Assembly: GCA_030867875.1 (NCBI GenBank)
Contig: JAOWCC010000577.1
Coordinates: 73,775,012 to 73,839,011 of the forward strand
DNA: 64,000 nucleotides
Direction: 5' to 3'
DNA from: Actinernus sp. WN-2022
Lineage: Eukaryota > Cnidaria > Anthozoa > Actiniaria > Actinernidae
A program made the translations under genes and the position numbers. Below are positions 10,315 through 19,700 of this stretch, in pieces. Each line of letters begins with the position of its first letter. The first letter of the stretch is position 1. The notes under the pieces are model-generated. The model ran no database searches. It saw nothing but the letters and a program-made list of their open reading frames with translations, and was not told where the DNA came from.

Positions 10315-11269
10315 ACAAGTGCAGGCCTGGTTGAGAAAGCAAGATGTGTACACTTTACACAAACCCGCGCGTCGACATTATGGGCGGAACAGAGTCATTG
10401 TAAGCGGTCTCAACAGCCAATTCCAAGCGGATCTTGTGGACTTGAGTTCTCTCAGCAAATATAACAACGGATACAAATATTTGCTTATGTGCATTGATGT
10501 CTTTAGCAAGGTCGCGTGGGCTGTTCCCCTGAAAACCAAGACTGGGAAAGAAATCATCGAGGCATTTCGCAAAATTTTCAAATCAGGAAGAAAACCTCTC
10601 AAGCTACAGACGGACAAAGGAACCGAGTTCCTAAACCGAGAATTCCAGAAGTTTTTAAGAGAAAACGATGTTGGATTTTTCACCACGCACGATGATAAAA
10701 CAAAAGCGTCTGTCGTAGAGCGGTTCAACAGAACATTCAAGACTCATATGTGGAAATATTTTACCTACAAAAACACTTTGAACTATGTAGATGTGCTTCC
10801 AAAACTTCTTAAATCTTATAACCACGCCTTTCATCGAAGTATCGGGATGAAACCTAGCGAGGTCAATAAGGGAAACGAACAAACTGTCTGGTATAGATTA
10901 TATGGATCCCCTGTAAAACTTGTACGCTATAAGTTTCAAGTTGGAGACCAAGTCCGAATGAGTAAAACTAAAAAGACCTTTGAAAAAGGCTATCTTCCAA
11001 ACTGGACCGAAGAGATATTTACCATATCTGAAAGAATACCAAGACATCCACCTGTCTATCGTTTAAAGGACTATCACGGAGAACTTTTAGAAGGAACATT
11101 TTACGAAGCCGAGTTACAGAGAGTCGAAAAGCAAGATGATTTCTACCGGGTAGAAAAAGTCTTAAAAAAACGTCAACGGAAAGGCAGGCTTGAATACCTT
11201 GTCCAGTGGAAAGGGTATCCCGAGAGTTTTAATTCTTGGGAAGATGAAAGGGATATCAAATACTTGTAA
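10199..11269 (+). CDS. Retrovirus-type RVE integrase with C-terminal chromodomain
   Basis: About 356 residues from the chosen ATG at 10199 (MDKELEKIYY); the frame stays open 75 bases upstream from a non-ATG codon. An N-terminal helical region is followed by the RNase H-like core with the acidic triad D78 (QADLVD), D139 (QTDKGTEF) and E174 (VVERFNRTF). A basic SH3-like region comes next, then a chromodomain at about residues 312-356 (YLVQWKGYPESFNSWEDE). It catalyses strand transfer of element ends into the host chromosome with a 6-bp stagger, matching the duplications seen. The chromodomain may direct insertion to modified histones. Two AATAAA signals follow at 11289-11302. All catalytic residues are present. 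Confidence 0.95.
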   Translation: MDKELEKIYYNPENEGSFRGIDAVYRAAKERGLKKITRKQVQAWLRKQDVYTLHKPARRHYGRNRVIVSGLNSQFQADLVDLSSLSKYNNGYKYLLMCIDVFSKVAWAVPLKTKTGKEIIEAFRKIFKSGRKPLKLQTDKGTEFLNREFQKFLRENDVGFFTTHDDKTKASVVERFNRTFKTHMWKYFTYKNTLNYVDVLPKLLKSYNHAFHRSIGMKPSEVNKGNEQTVWYRLYGSPVKLVRYKFQVGDQVRMSKTKKTFEKGYLPNWTEEIFTISERIPRHPPVYRLKDYHGELLEGTFYEAELQRVEKQDDFYRVEKVLKKRQRKGRLEYLVQWKGYPESFNSWEDERDIKYL

Positions 11270-11377
11270 TTAGATAGCCGATCGTTTTAATAAATTAATA
11301 AAGAAAACCATTGTCTGTGTATAGGACTTATAAATTGACTCGTTTCCCGCCCCGCTCGTCATTTGTGTTTTACCACC

Positions 11378-12142
11378 ATGGAGAACACACAGTTTTATTT
11401 GTGGCTCCCGTCTAACAGTAGTATGGATGTATTTCCCTCGAATACTTTATCAGAATACCGAATACATCTCCCTCAATCCATTCAACTTTCTGGTGAGTGG
11501 GAGGTCGCTTTAACAGAAATCCAATACCCTCATTCCTGGAATAATATTCAACAAAACTTTTGGAACCGTTTCTATTTGTATGACACCACTGTTCAGGTTC
11601 ACAATCCGGCTATATGCATCGTTCCTCCTGGACATTACCCTTCTGTTGAAAAAGTCATCCAAGCCATCAACAACGAAATTCAGAAGGCAGATCCTAAGTT
11701 CAGGACTGTGAGATTGACTTATGACAAGTTATTGCGCAAAGTCACCTTTCATACTTCCAACAACATCGGCATTATTTTCAATGAAATAGGAATTATGCTG
11801 GGATTCAAACAGGACACAAGGTACTTCAAAACCACAAAAGCTGAAAGAGATGTAGATTTGGAACATGGCTTTCACAACCTTTATGCATACTGTGATATCG
11901 TACAATCTCAGTTGGTCGGCGATTCTCAAGTGCCTTTGCTGCGAATCATTCCTGTCGAAGGAAAAGATGGAGAACGGATCAGTAAGACATTCTTGAGCCC
12001 TCAGTATTTACCAGTCAGCAGAAAGCAATTCGAGAGCATTGAAGTGAATATAAAGCGCGACACAGGTGAAAAAGTGCCATTTGAGTCCGGGAGAGTGTTG
12101 GTGACACTGCATTTTAGGCGAGCCTCTCCCTATTTTCATTGA
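11378..12142 (+). CDS. Minor capsid protein (penton, single jelly roll)
   Basis: 254 residues from ATG at 11378 in a strong context (CCACCATGG); five codons upstream of it in the open frame have no ATG. The N-terminus (FYLWLPSNSSMDVFPSN), the following LSEYRIHLP and GEWEVALTEIQYPHSW segments and the PPGHYPSVEKVIQAIN motif are characteristic of the Polinton minor capsid/penton protein, which forms five-fold vertices of the icosahedral shell. It has no membrane span. It lies directly upstream of the basic protein and major capsid genes, with stops and starts two bases apart, so the three are likely transcribed together. The family is known; the vertex role is by homology. Confidence 0.88.
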   Translation: MENTQFYLWLPSNSSMDVFPSNTLSEYRIHLPQSIQLSGEWEVALTEIQYPHSWNNIQQNFWNRFYLYDTTVQVHNPAICIVPPGHYPSVEKVIQAINNEIQKADPKFRTVRLTYDKLLRKVTFHTSNNIGIIFNEIGIMLGFKQDTRYFKTTKAERDVDLEHGFHNLYAYCDIVQSQLVGDSQVPLLRIIPVEGKDGERISKTFLSPQYLPVSRKQFESIEVNIKRDTGEKVPFESGRVLVTLHFRRASPYFH

Positions 12143-12144
12143 CA

Positions 12145-12594
12145 ATGCCAAACTCCGAGTACTACAAAAATTATTATATGCGTCAAGCACAGCAGAAAGG
12201 CGGAAATTTACCGGCTTTTCATGGAGGTCGAGTACAGCAAGGCTATGGCCTTGGATCGATGCTCAAAGGCCTTTTTCGTTGGGCTATGCCACATATTACC
12301 ACCGGGGCGAAAGCTATCGGTCACCAGGCATTGAAAGGAGGTCTTGGGGTAGCGCAAGACGTTATGAATGGAGAGCACGTGAAAGACTCTCTAGCGAGAA
12401 GAGCTAAAGAAGTAGGGAGAGCTGTTGTGGATAAAACTACTTCCCAGAAGGCAACGGGAGCCCAATCTGGTAGAGGCCGAAAACCTAGAAAACGGAAAGC
12501 ACAGACAAAACAAACCAGTTCACGTTCAACCACCAAACAGACCACATCTCCAGCAAAGAAGAGAAAGATATCAAAACCCTTTATATTCTCATAA
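12145..12594 (+). CDS. Basic Gly-rich minor virion/core protein
   Basis: 149 residues from ATG at 12145, two bases after the minor capsid stop. The middle has a conserved-looking Gly/Ala-rich amphipathic stretch (GYGLGSMLKGLFRWAMPH, then KGGLGVAQDVMNG). The C-terminal 60 residues are Lys/Arg/Ser/Thr-rich with NLS-like clusters (RKPRKRK, PAKKRK). This matches the small basic proteins beside capsid genes in Polintons and adintoviruses, by analogy adenovirus core or membrane-lytic proteins. It probably condenses DNA or links it to the capsid. Function is inferred from composition and position. Confidence 0.7.
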   Translation: MPNSEYYKNYYMRQAQQKGGNLPAFHGGRVQQGYGLGSMLKGLFRWAMPHITTGAKAIGHQALKGGLGVAQDVMNGEHVKDSLARRAKEVGRAVVDKTTSQKATGAQSGRGRKPRKRKAQTKQTSSRSTTKQTTSPAKKRKISKPFIFS

Positions 12595-12596
12595 AG

Positions 12597-13916
12597 ATGG
12601 TTCACCCTAGATCTGGAGAATGTAGCAAATCCGAGTTGGATTTATTTTTAGCTCCTAGTGTTCAAACAGCCATAGAGCGCGGACAATGGATTGAGTATTT
12701 TCCTGTATCCAATATTACCGATTCTGGCCCGATCGAATTCAATGTGTCAGGCAGTGGAGAGGAATACACCGATTTGAGACAAGCCTGGCAGTACCACAAA
12801 GTTAAAGTAACGAAAGCCAATGGAGATAATCTTGAAGATGCTGATAAAGTTGGACCCGTAAACCTATTTTTACAAGCTCTGTTTAGTCAAATCGATGTCA
12901 GTTTAAATGACAAGCTGATATCAGCCTCCACCAACACGAATGCTTACAGAGCATTCCTTAGTTCGCTTTTGACCTACGGGTCTGATGCCAAGGACTCACA
13001 GCTGACTGCAGAACTGTTCTACAAAGACACGCCAGGAAAAATGGACATCGTGGACCCTTTAGCCGTGGAAGCTAATAGGAATGAGGGTTTGCATAGTCGC
13101 TATGACTTTATCAAAGGCAGTTCTACCCTTGAAATGATTGGGCCTTTGCACTCTGATCTATTTTTTCAAGACCGTTTACTGCTCAATGGAGTGACGATCC
13201 GCCTCAGACTGAATCGAAGTAAAAATGCCTTCTGTCTGGTCTCTCCTAAGACCGGTGCAGACTACAAGGTGGTCATTTTACAATCCATTTTGTATATTCG
13301 TAAAGTGAAAGTTTACAATGACACCTTTCTCGGTCACGCAGCAGCGCTACGGCACTCACCAGCCCTCTATCCTATTCGCCGAGTAGAATGCAAAGTGATG
13401 TCGATACCCAGTGGTCAAATGTCCTTCGCCCCAGATGATATTTTTCTTGGCCAAACCCCTAAACGAATCGTCCTGGGTCTAGTAGAAAATACCGCCTTTA
13501 ACGGATCCTATAAAAAGAATCCGTTCCACTTTCAACATTTCAAAGCCACACAAGTCGGTGTCTACGTCAACGGAGAATCTACTCCTATGAAAGCGCTACA
13601 GTTAAACTTTGACGAACAGCAATATCTGACGGGGTATATGAGTCTGTTCCTGGGAACGGGAACCCTGTTTCACAACCAAGGCAATCAGATTAGCCGACAA
13701 GATTATGTCAATGGTTATACACTGTTTGCCTTCGACTTGAGTCCAGATCTCTCGGCCGGACCACATATCTCACCTATAAAACAAGGCAATCTCCGACTTG
13801 GTCTTCAGTTTGGTGCACCTCTACCAAGTACAGTCAACTGTATTATCTACGCTGAATTTGATTCTGTGATCGAAATCGATGCTAACAGGAACGTAAATTT
13901 TAATTGGACCAGCTAA
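12597..13916 (+). CDS. Major capsid protein (double jelly roll hexon)
   Basis: 439 residues, beginning two bases after the preceding stop. The N-terminal segment (SELDLFLAPSVQTAIERGQW), the EFNVSGSGEEYTDLRQ motif, NLFLQALFSQIDVSLND, AYRAFLSSLLTYG and the YPIRRVECKVMSIPSG segment are typical of Polinton major capsid proteins of the double-jelly-roll lineage shared with adenoviruses and virophages. Trimers form the hexons of the shell. The length is normal and no frame breaks are seen. The next gene starts at the base after its stop. Confidence 0.93.
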   Translation: MVHPRSGECSKSELDLFLAPSVQTAIERGQWIEYFPVSNITDSGPIEFNVSGSGEEYTDLRQAWQYHKVKVTKANGDNLEDADKVGPVNLFLQALFSQIDVSLNDKLISASTNTNAYRAFLSSLLTYGSDAKDSQLTAELFYKDTPGKMDIVDPLAVEANRNEGLHSRYDFIKGSSTLEMIGPLHSDLFFQDRLLLNGVTIRLRLNRSKNAFCLVSPKTGADYKVVILQSILYIRKVKVYNDTFLGHAAALRHSPALYPIRRVECKVMSIPSGQMSFAPDDIFLGQTPKRIVLGLVENTAFNGSYKKNPFHFQHFKATQVGVYVNGESTPMKALQLNFDEQQYLTGYMSLFLGTGTLFHNQGNQISRQDYVNGYTLFAFDLSPDLSAGPHISPIKQGNLRLGLQFGAPLPSTVNCIIYAEFDSVIEIDANRNVNFNWTS

Positions 13917-14441
13917 ATGAATACCAAACAAATCACTGCTGTATTACAAAAGGACTCCTACACAAGGAAAAGCTTTCAAGGTGTTTATCCCTCAGACCGA
14001 CTCCCAAGACATGTGAATTCATTTCCAGCATCTTTTGTAGCCAACGTGGATACGAGTGGACAACCCGGATCGCATTGGGTTTCATTTTACTTTACCAAGG
14101 ACAGAAAAGCAGAGTTTTTGGACTCTTATGGACTGAAACCCCAAGACTACACTCAAGCATTTCAAGATTTTTTAGAACACAACGCCAAACAATGGACCTA
14201 TAACAATAGATGTTTACAAAGCCTAAGCTCTAATGTGTGTGGACACTATTGTTTGTATTTCTTATTAAATCGTTCCCGAAATATTAGCATGTCAACCATT
14301 GTAAATCGTTTTAGTAAAAACACGAGAAGGAATGATGCACTGGTGTATCACTTCATAATCAAACATTTTGGTTTTGTAATTCATCGCTATCGTAAAAAGC
14401 TTGTAACCCACCAAGAATCCCTGTCAAAGCGTAGAAAATAA
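13917..14441 (+). CDS. Adenovirus-type maturation cysteine protease
   Basis: 174 residues starting immediately after the major capsid stop. The Ulp1/adenain fold is indicated by His53 (SHWVSFYF), Asp69 (FLDSYGL), Gln101 and catalytic Cys108 (SSNVCGHYCLYFL), in the family order and spacing. Such proteases cleave capsid precursor and core proteins during virion maturation. The C-terminus is basic. It is the last rightward gene; a poly(A) signal lies 35 bases downstream. Confidence 0.92.
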   Translation: MNTKQITAVLQKDSYTRKSFQGVYPSDRLPRHVNSFPASFVANVDTSGQPGSHWVSFYFTKDRKAEFLDSYGLKPQDYTQAFQDFLEHNAKQWTYNNRCLQSLSSNVCGHYCLYFLLNRSRNISMSTIVNRFSKNTRRNDALVYHFIIKHFGFVIHRYRKKLVTHQESLSKRRK

Positions 14442-14466
14442 CTGATTGTAATTCGTTTAACACTTG

Positions 14467-14481
14467 TTTATTATTAATAAA
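14467..14481. terminator. Overlapping convergent poly(A) signals
   Basis: The sequence TTTATTATTAATAAA carries AATAAA on the plus strand (14476-14481), serving the capsid/protease block, and AATAAA on the minus strand (14472-14467), serving the leftward 14536-16542 block. The two transcription units therefore end within about 15 bases of each other. Confidence 0.75.
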
Positions 14482-14535
14482 GTTACAAGTAATACAACAG
14501 TCTAGTTCATCGATACTAATTCTTAGTTACAGCTT

Positions 14536-15285
14536 TCAAGATCGAAAATTTAACCAGCGTACGGGATGATTAGCTCTATATTTAGTCCTTCTCATCGGTC
14601 CTGGGGTCTTGGCTAAGGAAGATGGCGGAGTTGGTAATATTCGACTGTGATCTTGATCCTCTGCTTTTTTCTTCTTATACTCTCTCAGGATACTACGCCT
14701 CTTTTCATTTCTAATTAAATCTTCGGGGGCATTCATTTGCGCCAAACCACGGGCAAACACATGCATTCCGACCGGTTCAACCCCTTTTCGCTCGCGCAAA
14801 AAATCACCCACTAAATCACTAACATGGGAACCCGTCACGGGTTTATCATCGAAAATTAATTGACCGCTAGAATTCCACCCCATGATTTTAGGGTTTGCCT
14901 TGATTTTATCGATCAATAACTTTCCACGGGTTTTTAGTGTTTTCGGTAAACCACGAATAATGTCTTGCTCTATTTGTTCGTCCACTTCAGATTTTTTCTC
15001 GGTTGGCTCTTCGACAGTTTGTTCTTCATGTATTGGGTGAACTATGTTCACGGATAAAGGTTCGTCTTTTCTTTGATGGTAATACGTGAGGTAGTTTTGA
15101 AGCCTTTGGGTGTACTGGCGAGTTTTTTCTTCATCTGACAATTCTTTGTTGTTGAGTATCTGTTCCATTTGTTGGTCCAACAGTGTTAGCGTGGTAGTCA
15201 GCGGTGCCGTTGTTATTTTTTGCCGCTGTTGGAATTTTTCCAAAGTCTGTTCTGGTACTAGAACCATTTTCTTGGTGTGAAGCAT
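14536..15285 (-). CDS. Conserved Polinton protein, unknown function
   Basis: 249 residues. An N-terminal helical, coiled-coil-like part (LTLLDQQMEQILNNKELSDE) and an acidic linker precede a globular segment (RGKLLIDKIKANPKIMGWNS, then VTGSHVSDLVGDFLRERKGV). The tail is basic with PTPPSSLAKTPGP. I associate this with an uncharacterised protein recurrent next to capsid genes in invertebrate Polintons; an internal or scaffold virion role is possible but unproven. Its ATG overlaps the stop of the upstream gene by one base (TAATG), suggesting translational coupling or simple compaction. It is the last gene of the leftward late block. Confidence 0.7.
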   Translation of the reverse strand: MLHTKKMVLVPEQTLEKFQQRQKITTAPLTTTLTLLDQQMEQILNNKELSDEEKTRQYTQRLQNYLTYYHQRKDEPLSVNIVHPIHEEQTVEEPTEKKSEVDEQIEQDIIRGLPKTLKTRGKLLIDKIKANPKIMGWNSSGQLIFDDKPVTGSHVSDLVGDFLRERKGVEPVGMHVFARGLAQMNAPEDLIRNEKRRSILREYKKKKAEDQDHSRILPTPPSSLAKTPGPMRRTKYRANHPVRWLNFRS

Positions 15286-15608
15286 TATAGAATACTTTCA
15301 AGTACTTTTAATACTGGAGGAAGTAGAATTCCAAGGAAATTTCCACCGTGTTGTACTAAAAGTTTTTTCTTACGCGACAAGGGAACTCCTTTCTGTGCCA
15401 AGGTTAGTAAAGGATTTCTAAATTTTTCAAGCTTGTTCTTTTGTTGTGGAGTTATAGGGACTGTGGCTCTCAGAACGTTGAGCACACACTCGCAAAGGCT
15501 GTGAATAAGTTGATCGTCGGCGACTTTAAGTAGGGCCTTGGTTTGATGGGGTTTACTGGTAGCCAATACTTTCAAGTGATGAAAGTTGTTTCTCACTCGA
15601 CGACTCAT
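15285..15608 (-). CDS. Small conserved Polinton protein with hydrophobic C-terminus
   Basis: 107 residues. The basic N-terminus (MSRRVRNNFHHLKVL) leads to a helical region (DDQLIHSLCECVLNVLRATV), a basic middle (RKKKLLVQHGGNF) and a C-terminal hydrophobic tail (LGILLPPVLKVLESIL). The composition resembles small membrane-active or core proteins of adenovirus-like virions, and similar proteins recur in invertebrate Polintons. Function is inferred only. It shares one base with the downstream gene and lies 35 bases from the ATPase stop. Confidence 0.7.
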   Translation of the reverse strand: MSRRVRNNFHHLKVLATSKPHQTKALLKVADDQLIHSLCECVLNVLRATVPITPQQKNKLEKFRNPLLTLAQKGVPLSRKKKLLVQHGGNFLGILLPPVLKVLESIL

Positions 15609-15643
15609 GGTAGAATGAACGGTTCAAGTTTATACACGCCCTT

Positions 15644-16303
15644 TTATACCTTTTTGACATAGGCATACTGTGTTTCTCCCGGAAATATATTGGTCCGTAA
15701 CCGGAAGTTATCAGGTGTCTGAGGCTTGAGATCACAGAATAGATACCCATGCGGCTTTGCGGTCGCATCATTGAAGGCTTCTTGCATATATTTTACGTTT
15801 CCCGGGAACATTTGTTTTCCTAAATGATTCACTTGACTACTATCACGTGGAGATTTAAAAAGGACCAAATAATGACAGTTCAGACTGACATCTCTCATTT
15901 CTTTGCCTTGATGAAAAATATTTTGCAATATAAATATGCATGACATATTTCTGTGGTGACAGCCTTTGGTAAATAAATTCGAAATTCTTTTATCACTGCT
16001 GACTTCACTCATCAAATCATCGATAACCACAAGATTGCGAACGCTTGGATTAATCCTAGATTCCAGGTCACTTGGTATTCCCTCGATAAATGTTATGTTG
16101 GGAAGGGTTTGTTGCATTTCTTCATAAGCGGGTTGGTCTAATCCATAACACCAAATAATATTCTCGGCGGCGCCATCAATTGAATTTTCACCGGCTTGCA
16201 AAAGACGTTTCACAAACTGGGTTTTTCCACAGCAAGTGGGTCCGGCTATCACCGCTCCAAAGGGGTGTTTCAGTCTTGGGTCCATATCGCCAAATGGTAA
16301 CAT
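15644..16303 (-). CDS. FtsK/HerA-type genome-packaging ATPase
   Basis: 219 residues. Walker A is GPTCCGKT at residues 21-28 after a hydrophobic strand (FGAVIA), and Walker B is NLVVIDDLM near residue 90. A later QNIFHQGKEMRDVSLNCHYL segment matches the sensor/arginine region of the A32-like packaging ATPases of Polintons and nucleocytoplasmic large DNA viruses. It would pump element DNA into the preformed capsid. Length is normal for Polintons, and nothing is missing. Confidence 0.94.
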   Translation of the reverse strand: MLPFGDMDPRLKHPFGAVIAGPTCCGKTQFVKRLLQAGENSIDGAAENIIWCYGLDQPAYEEMQQTLPNITFIEGIPSDLESRINPSVRNLVVIDDLMSEVSSDKRISNLFTKGCHHRNMSCIFILQNIFHQGKEMRDVSLNCHYLVLFKSPRDSSQVNHLGKQMFPGNVKYMQEAFNDATAKPHGYLFCDLKPQTPDNFRLRTNIFPGETQYAYVKKV

Positions 16304-16332
16304 TTACGTTGTTCACGTGTATATATCGTCCC

Positions 16333-16542
16333 CTAACCTTTCTCATTAGGAATCAACCAATGGATATCCAATGGATTATAGTCTCGAACGACTTTATATT
16401 TCTGTAATTTTGCCTCTTGTAAATATTTCTTGCGTTTTTCGCTAGGTAAATGATGGACATCAGCTAAATGATTGGAAAGTTTCACTAAATATTTGGATCC
16501 ACAATTTGGTACTGGACAATTCCTACAACTCCGTTTGGACAT
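16333..16542 (-). CDS. Small C2H2 zinc-finger protein
   Basis: 69 residues. After a short Cys-containing N-terminus (MSKRSCRNCP) there is one C2H2-like finger (CPVPNCGSKYLVKLSNHLAD followed by VHH), then a basic tail ending IPNEKG. It lies 29 bases upstream of the ATPase in the leftward block. A DNA-binding or regulatory role is inferred. Confidence 0.65.
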   Translation of the reverse strand: MSKRSCRNCPVPNCGSKYLVKLSNHLADVHHLPSEKRKKYLQEAKLQKYKVVRDYNPLDIHWLIPNEKG

Positions 16543-16670
16543 GTTAACGTTTGCATGTTATGAACTCAAATGATTTTATAACTAGAAAACTTGAAGTTTT
16601 ATCGTAATTTGTCAGGACAAACAGGATGAAAAGGACAAATGAATAGAGACGTGTTCATTTCCATAACTCA

Positions 16671-16676
16671 TTTATT
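16671..16676 (-). terminator. Poly(A) signal for DNA polymerase B
   Basis: AATAAA on the minus strand about 112 bases downstream of the polymerase stop at 16788, in the gap before the zinc-finger gene. Confidence 0.55.
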
Positions 16677-16787
16677 GGAAGTTTGTACATTTGTACATTT
16701 TAAGTAAGAATAAAATAACTGTTTACATTAAAGCTTGAAAATACTATTTACGATAATATAACTATTTTACAGCACTTGGTTCTAAGT

Positions 16788-19700
16788 TTATATCTCTGGA
16801 GGTAAAGTGGTAACGCCATCCTCTAGTACTTTTCGTTTTGGGTAAAAATAAGAAAACCCAGCCCTGACTTGCTGATAGGTGTACATGGTGTTGTTGACAA
16901 CACGAAAACCCTTATTGATACCCGAGCTACTCTCTTTGGTTAGTAATACATTGAGATATTTCTCTTTATCGATGTCGTTGCATCTCTTGTTGACACCCTT
17001 ACAACTGAACTTGTTAGAAGCGCCAAAACAATAGTACGTTTTACTATTTAAACCAATAATCCCGTCACCAGACCACTCCTCCTTAAACAGACCGGGCGTT
17101 CTCTTATCGTAGGCTTTGTGCTCGGGCGTATCAGTACGGGGGAACCAGTTAACCTTATCCTCATTAAATTCAGCTCTGAGTTCTGGATTCACTAAACTTT
17201 CGACAGACTCTCCAGAAATGGCAATATAGGCAGAGTCGGTGTCCATTTCACAGTATTGAAAATTCGAACGGTCCAGATACTTATCTAAAAAATCAAAATA
17301 AAATTGTAACATACGTAGTTTGGCATACTGGTACACAAAAAAACCTATCTGCATAGGAAGATTTAATTTTATTTTTTTCTTACAGGACTGGACTTCATAA
17401 GTATTTTCGTCAATGGTGTCTATTTGACGGAAGAAAGGAGTATTGATCAGGCGGGAAGCTTTGGATTCCTCGCAGAACTTGACCTCACGATGGCGTTCTT
17501 GATCCGTGATCGTTTTTCCGTAGCTGGAATTGCCTACCTGTAGAAAAAACAATAACAAAATGAGTCATCACGCGATTACAATTAGCCAACGTGTTGAAAC
17601 TAAAATTAGTATCCTTCTGTTGCGTCTAATAGCATTAATATGTTAACTTTTGAGATTTACTTACCAGTTTCATCGTATCCGCGATGATGGCTTTGTTAGG
17701 GTCGGCATCACCAGCACGCCTGGCGTCACTTACAGCCTCGCCAAAGGATTGGAAGCAGGGGGAAGGTGTGTACTCCACCACTTGATAAATACGAGTGACT
17801 TCCAGACCGTGCTCCAAGTACCATTGGATGAGGGGAGTGGCCAGTAAGATTTTTTCACCGAAGAAACTCCCTATCAGACTGCGGCGAGGGCGAGGCATGA
17901 TGTTATGTTCCTCAGCAAACCCTTTCATGAAGTCGCCAATGTCCTCTCTGGAAATCTCTGTATTTTTGAAGATGGGACACATCTCGCTGAATTTGGGCTT
18001 GAGATGATCCGGTACCCGGATGTCACATTCGACCACACCAAACAGAGACCCACTGCGGATGGCTGTCAGAATCTGGTCTTTATCCAACGTAGTGATTTTG
18101 TCTAGAGGGCGGCTGAACTTGGTTTCCAGGAAGTGTTGAAGTGTAGGGTTACTTCTTTTCAACCTTCGCCACTCGCATTCCCACATCTCCACAAGGTGAT
18201 AGCCTTCATCCCGAATGTATTGGGAATTCACTCGCGTTTCTTCCAATAACTCAGTCATGGGTTTGTTCCTCTTCACGTTAATTTCTTTCCCTCGGTTAAG
18301 TTGACAATCGTGGCCGTGATACCAACATCCTGGAAAATAGAAAATAATGAATAAATGAGTGAACGGTGCGTCTAATAGCATTAATATTGAGTGAACTGAA
18401 TGAATGAATGAGTGAACTGAAATAAATGAATAAATGAATGAGTGAAACGAATAAATAAATAAATGAGTGGGTGAATTGAATAAATGAATGAATGAACTAA
18501 ATGAGTGAGTGAAATGAGCGAGTGAAATGAATGAATAAACAGTGAACCGAATGAATAAATAAACGAGCGAGTGAACTAAACGAATTAATGGTGAAATGAA
18601 TGAGTGAACTGAATAAATAAATGAGTGAGTGAACTGAATGATTAAATTTTTTTCCCTGTCAAATATTATTTCCTACCTTGAAACTGGAAGACGGTCTGAG
18701 TTGGTCCGTGGAATCCGTCGACTGGGAGTCTTCTGTCACCGATACGCTTTTCCGTATCATTCATCTGATGTCGGATATGGATCCCTCTCTGCTCGGCTTC
18801 CCATTCCAACCACTCTGTCGCCATCTTGGAGGAGCTTTCTTTCTTGAATTGAGTTTCCTCTTTTCTTCTGGTAAAGGATCCTGTGGGCATGTTCTGCATA
18901 ATGGCCCAGAGATAGAGGGCGTTGGCGTCGTACCCCACAATTTTCTGGCAGACTTTGGGTTCTTTTCCTTGGGCTTGTATTTCTTTTTCTCTGATCTTGG
19001 TCTTACCCGCTTCGTGGTATCGGTGGAAGATGATACTGGGTCCGCCCACCATATTTTTCTTGAATAGCGAGTAGAGATCTTTGTTTTTCTCATCGAAGAG
19101 AGAGAAGTGTGTGCCAGGTTGCAGGGTTTGAAAGAGGTACGTTAAAGTGATACCAGGGATAGAAATACCTTGCCTCAACATATCGATGTTTCGGGCTTTC
19201 CAGAAGGCAGACATTTTCTCCAAGGCATCACAGAAGGGCTGAACATCGAGGTCGTTGTACCAGATGAGGAAGTCGCGGAACGTTTGCATGTTATTTTCGT
19301 TCCAGATTTGCTGGCAGTACTGGTAGTCTTCGTCAGAAATGTTGGAGTTGGTCAAGGAGGAGTGGAAACTTTCGTGAGGAGGAAGAGAAGAGTGGTCTAG
19401 TTTGTCCAAAGAATCCATCCACTCGTACGGGAAGAAACCTTTCGCTTGAGGGCAGTCATACGCTTTCAGGAATTTCGCGTAACTGAACCCGGGAGCGAGG
19501 AAGTTGGTCACATCCAAGAAGCGCAAATGTTCAGTTTTCAAACACATGAAGTTGTTGTTACGCTTTATGGTAAACTTTACTTGCTCATGTTGGACCAGGA
19601 CGGGGAAGAGAAATTCCTTGACGGCGTTCAAGTCATACTTGCCAGAATTGAAGCCCAGGACGGGAAGCTCTTTGAGATATTCTTCCAGTCTGTCTCTCAG

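Noticed and set aside
10199..11269. Retrovirus or LTR retrotransposon because of the RVE integrase
   Set aside because: No reverse transcriptase, gag or LTRs nearby; neighbours are Polinton capsid, protease and packaging genes, and the 6-bp duplication fits a Polinton.
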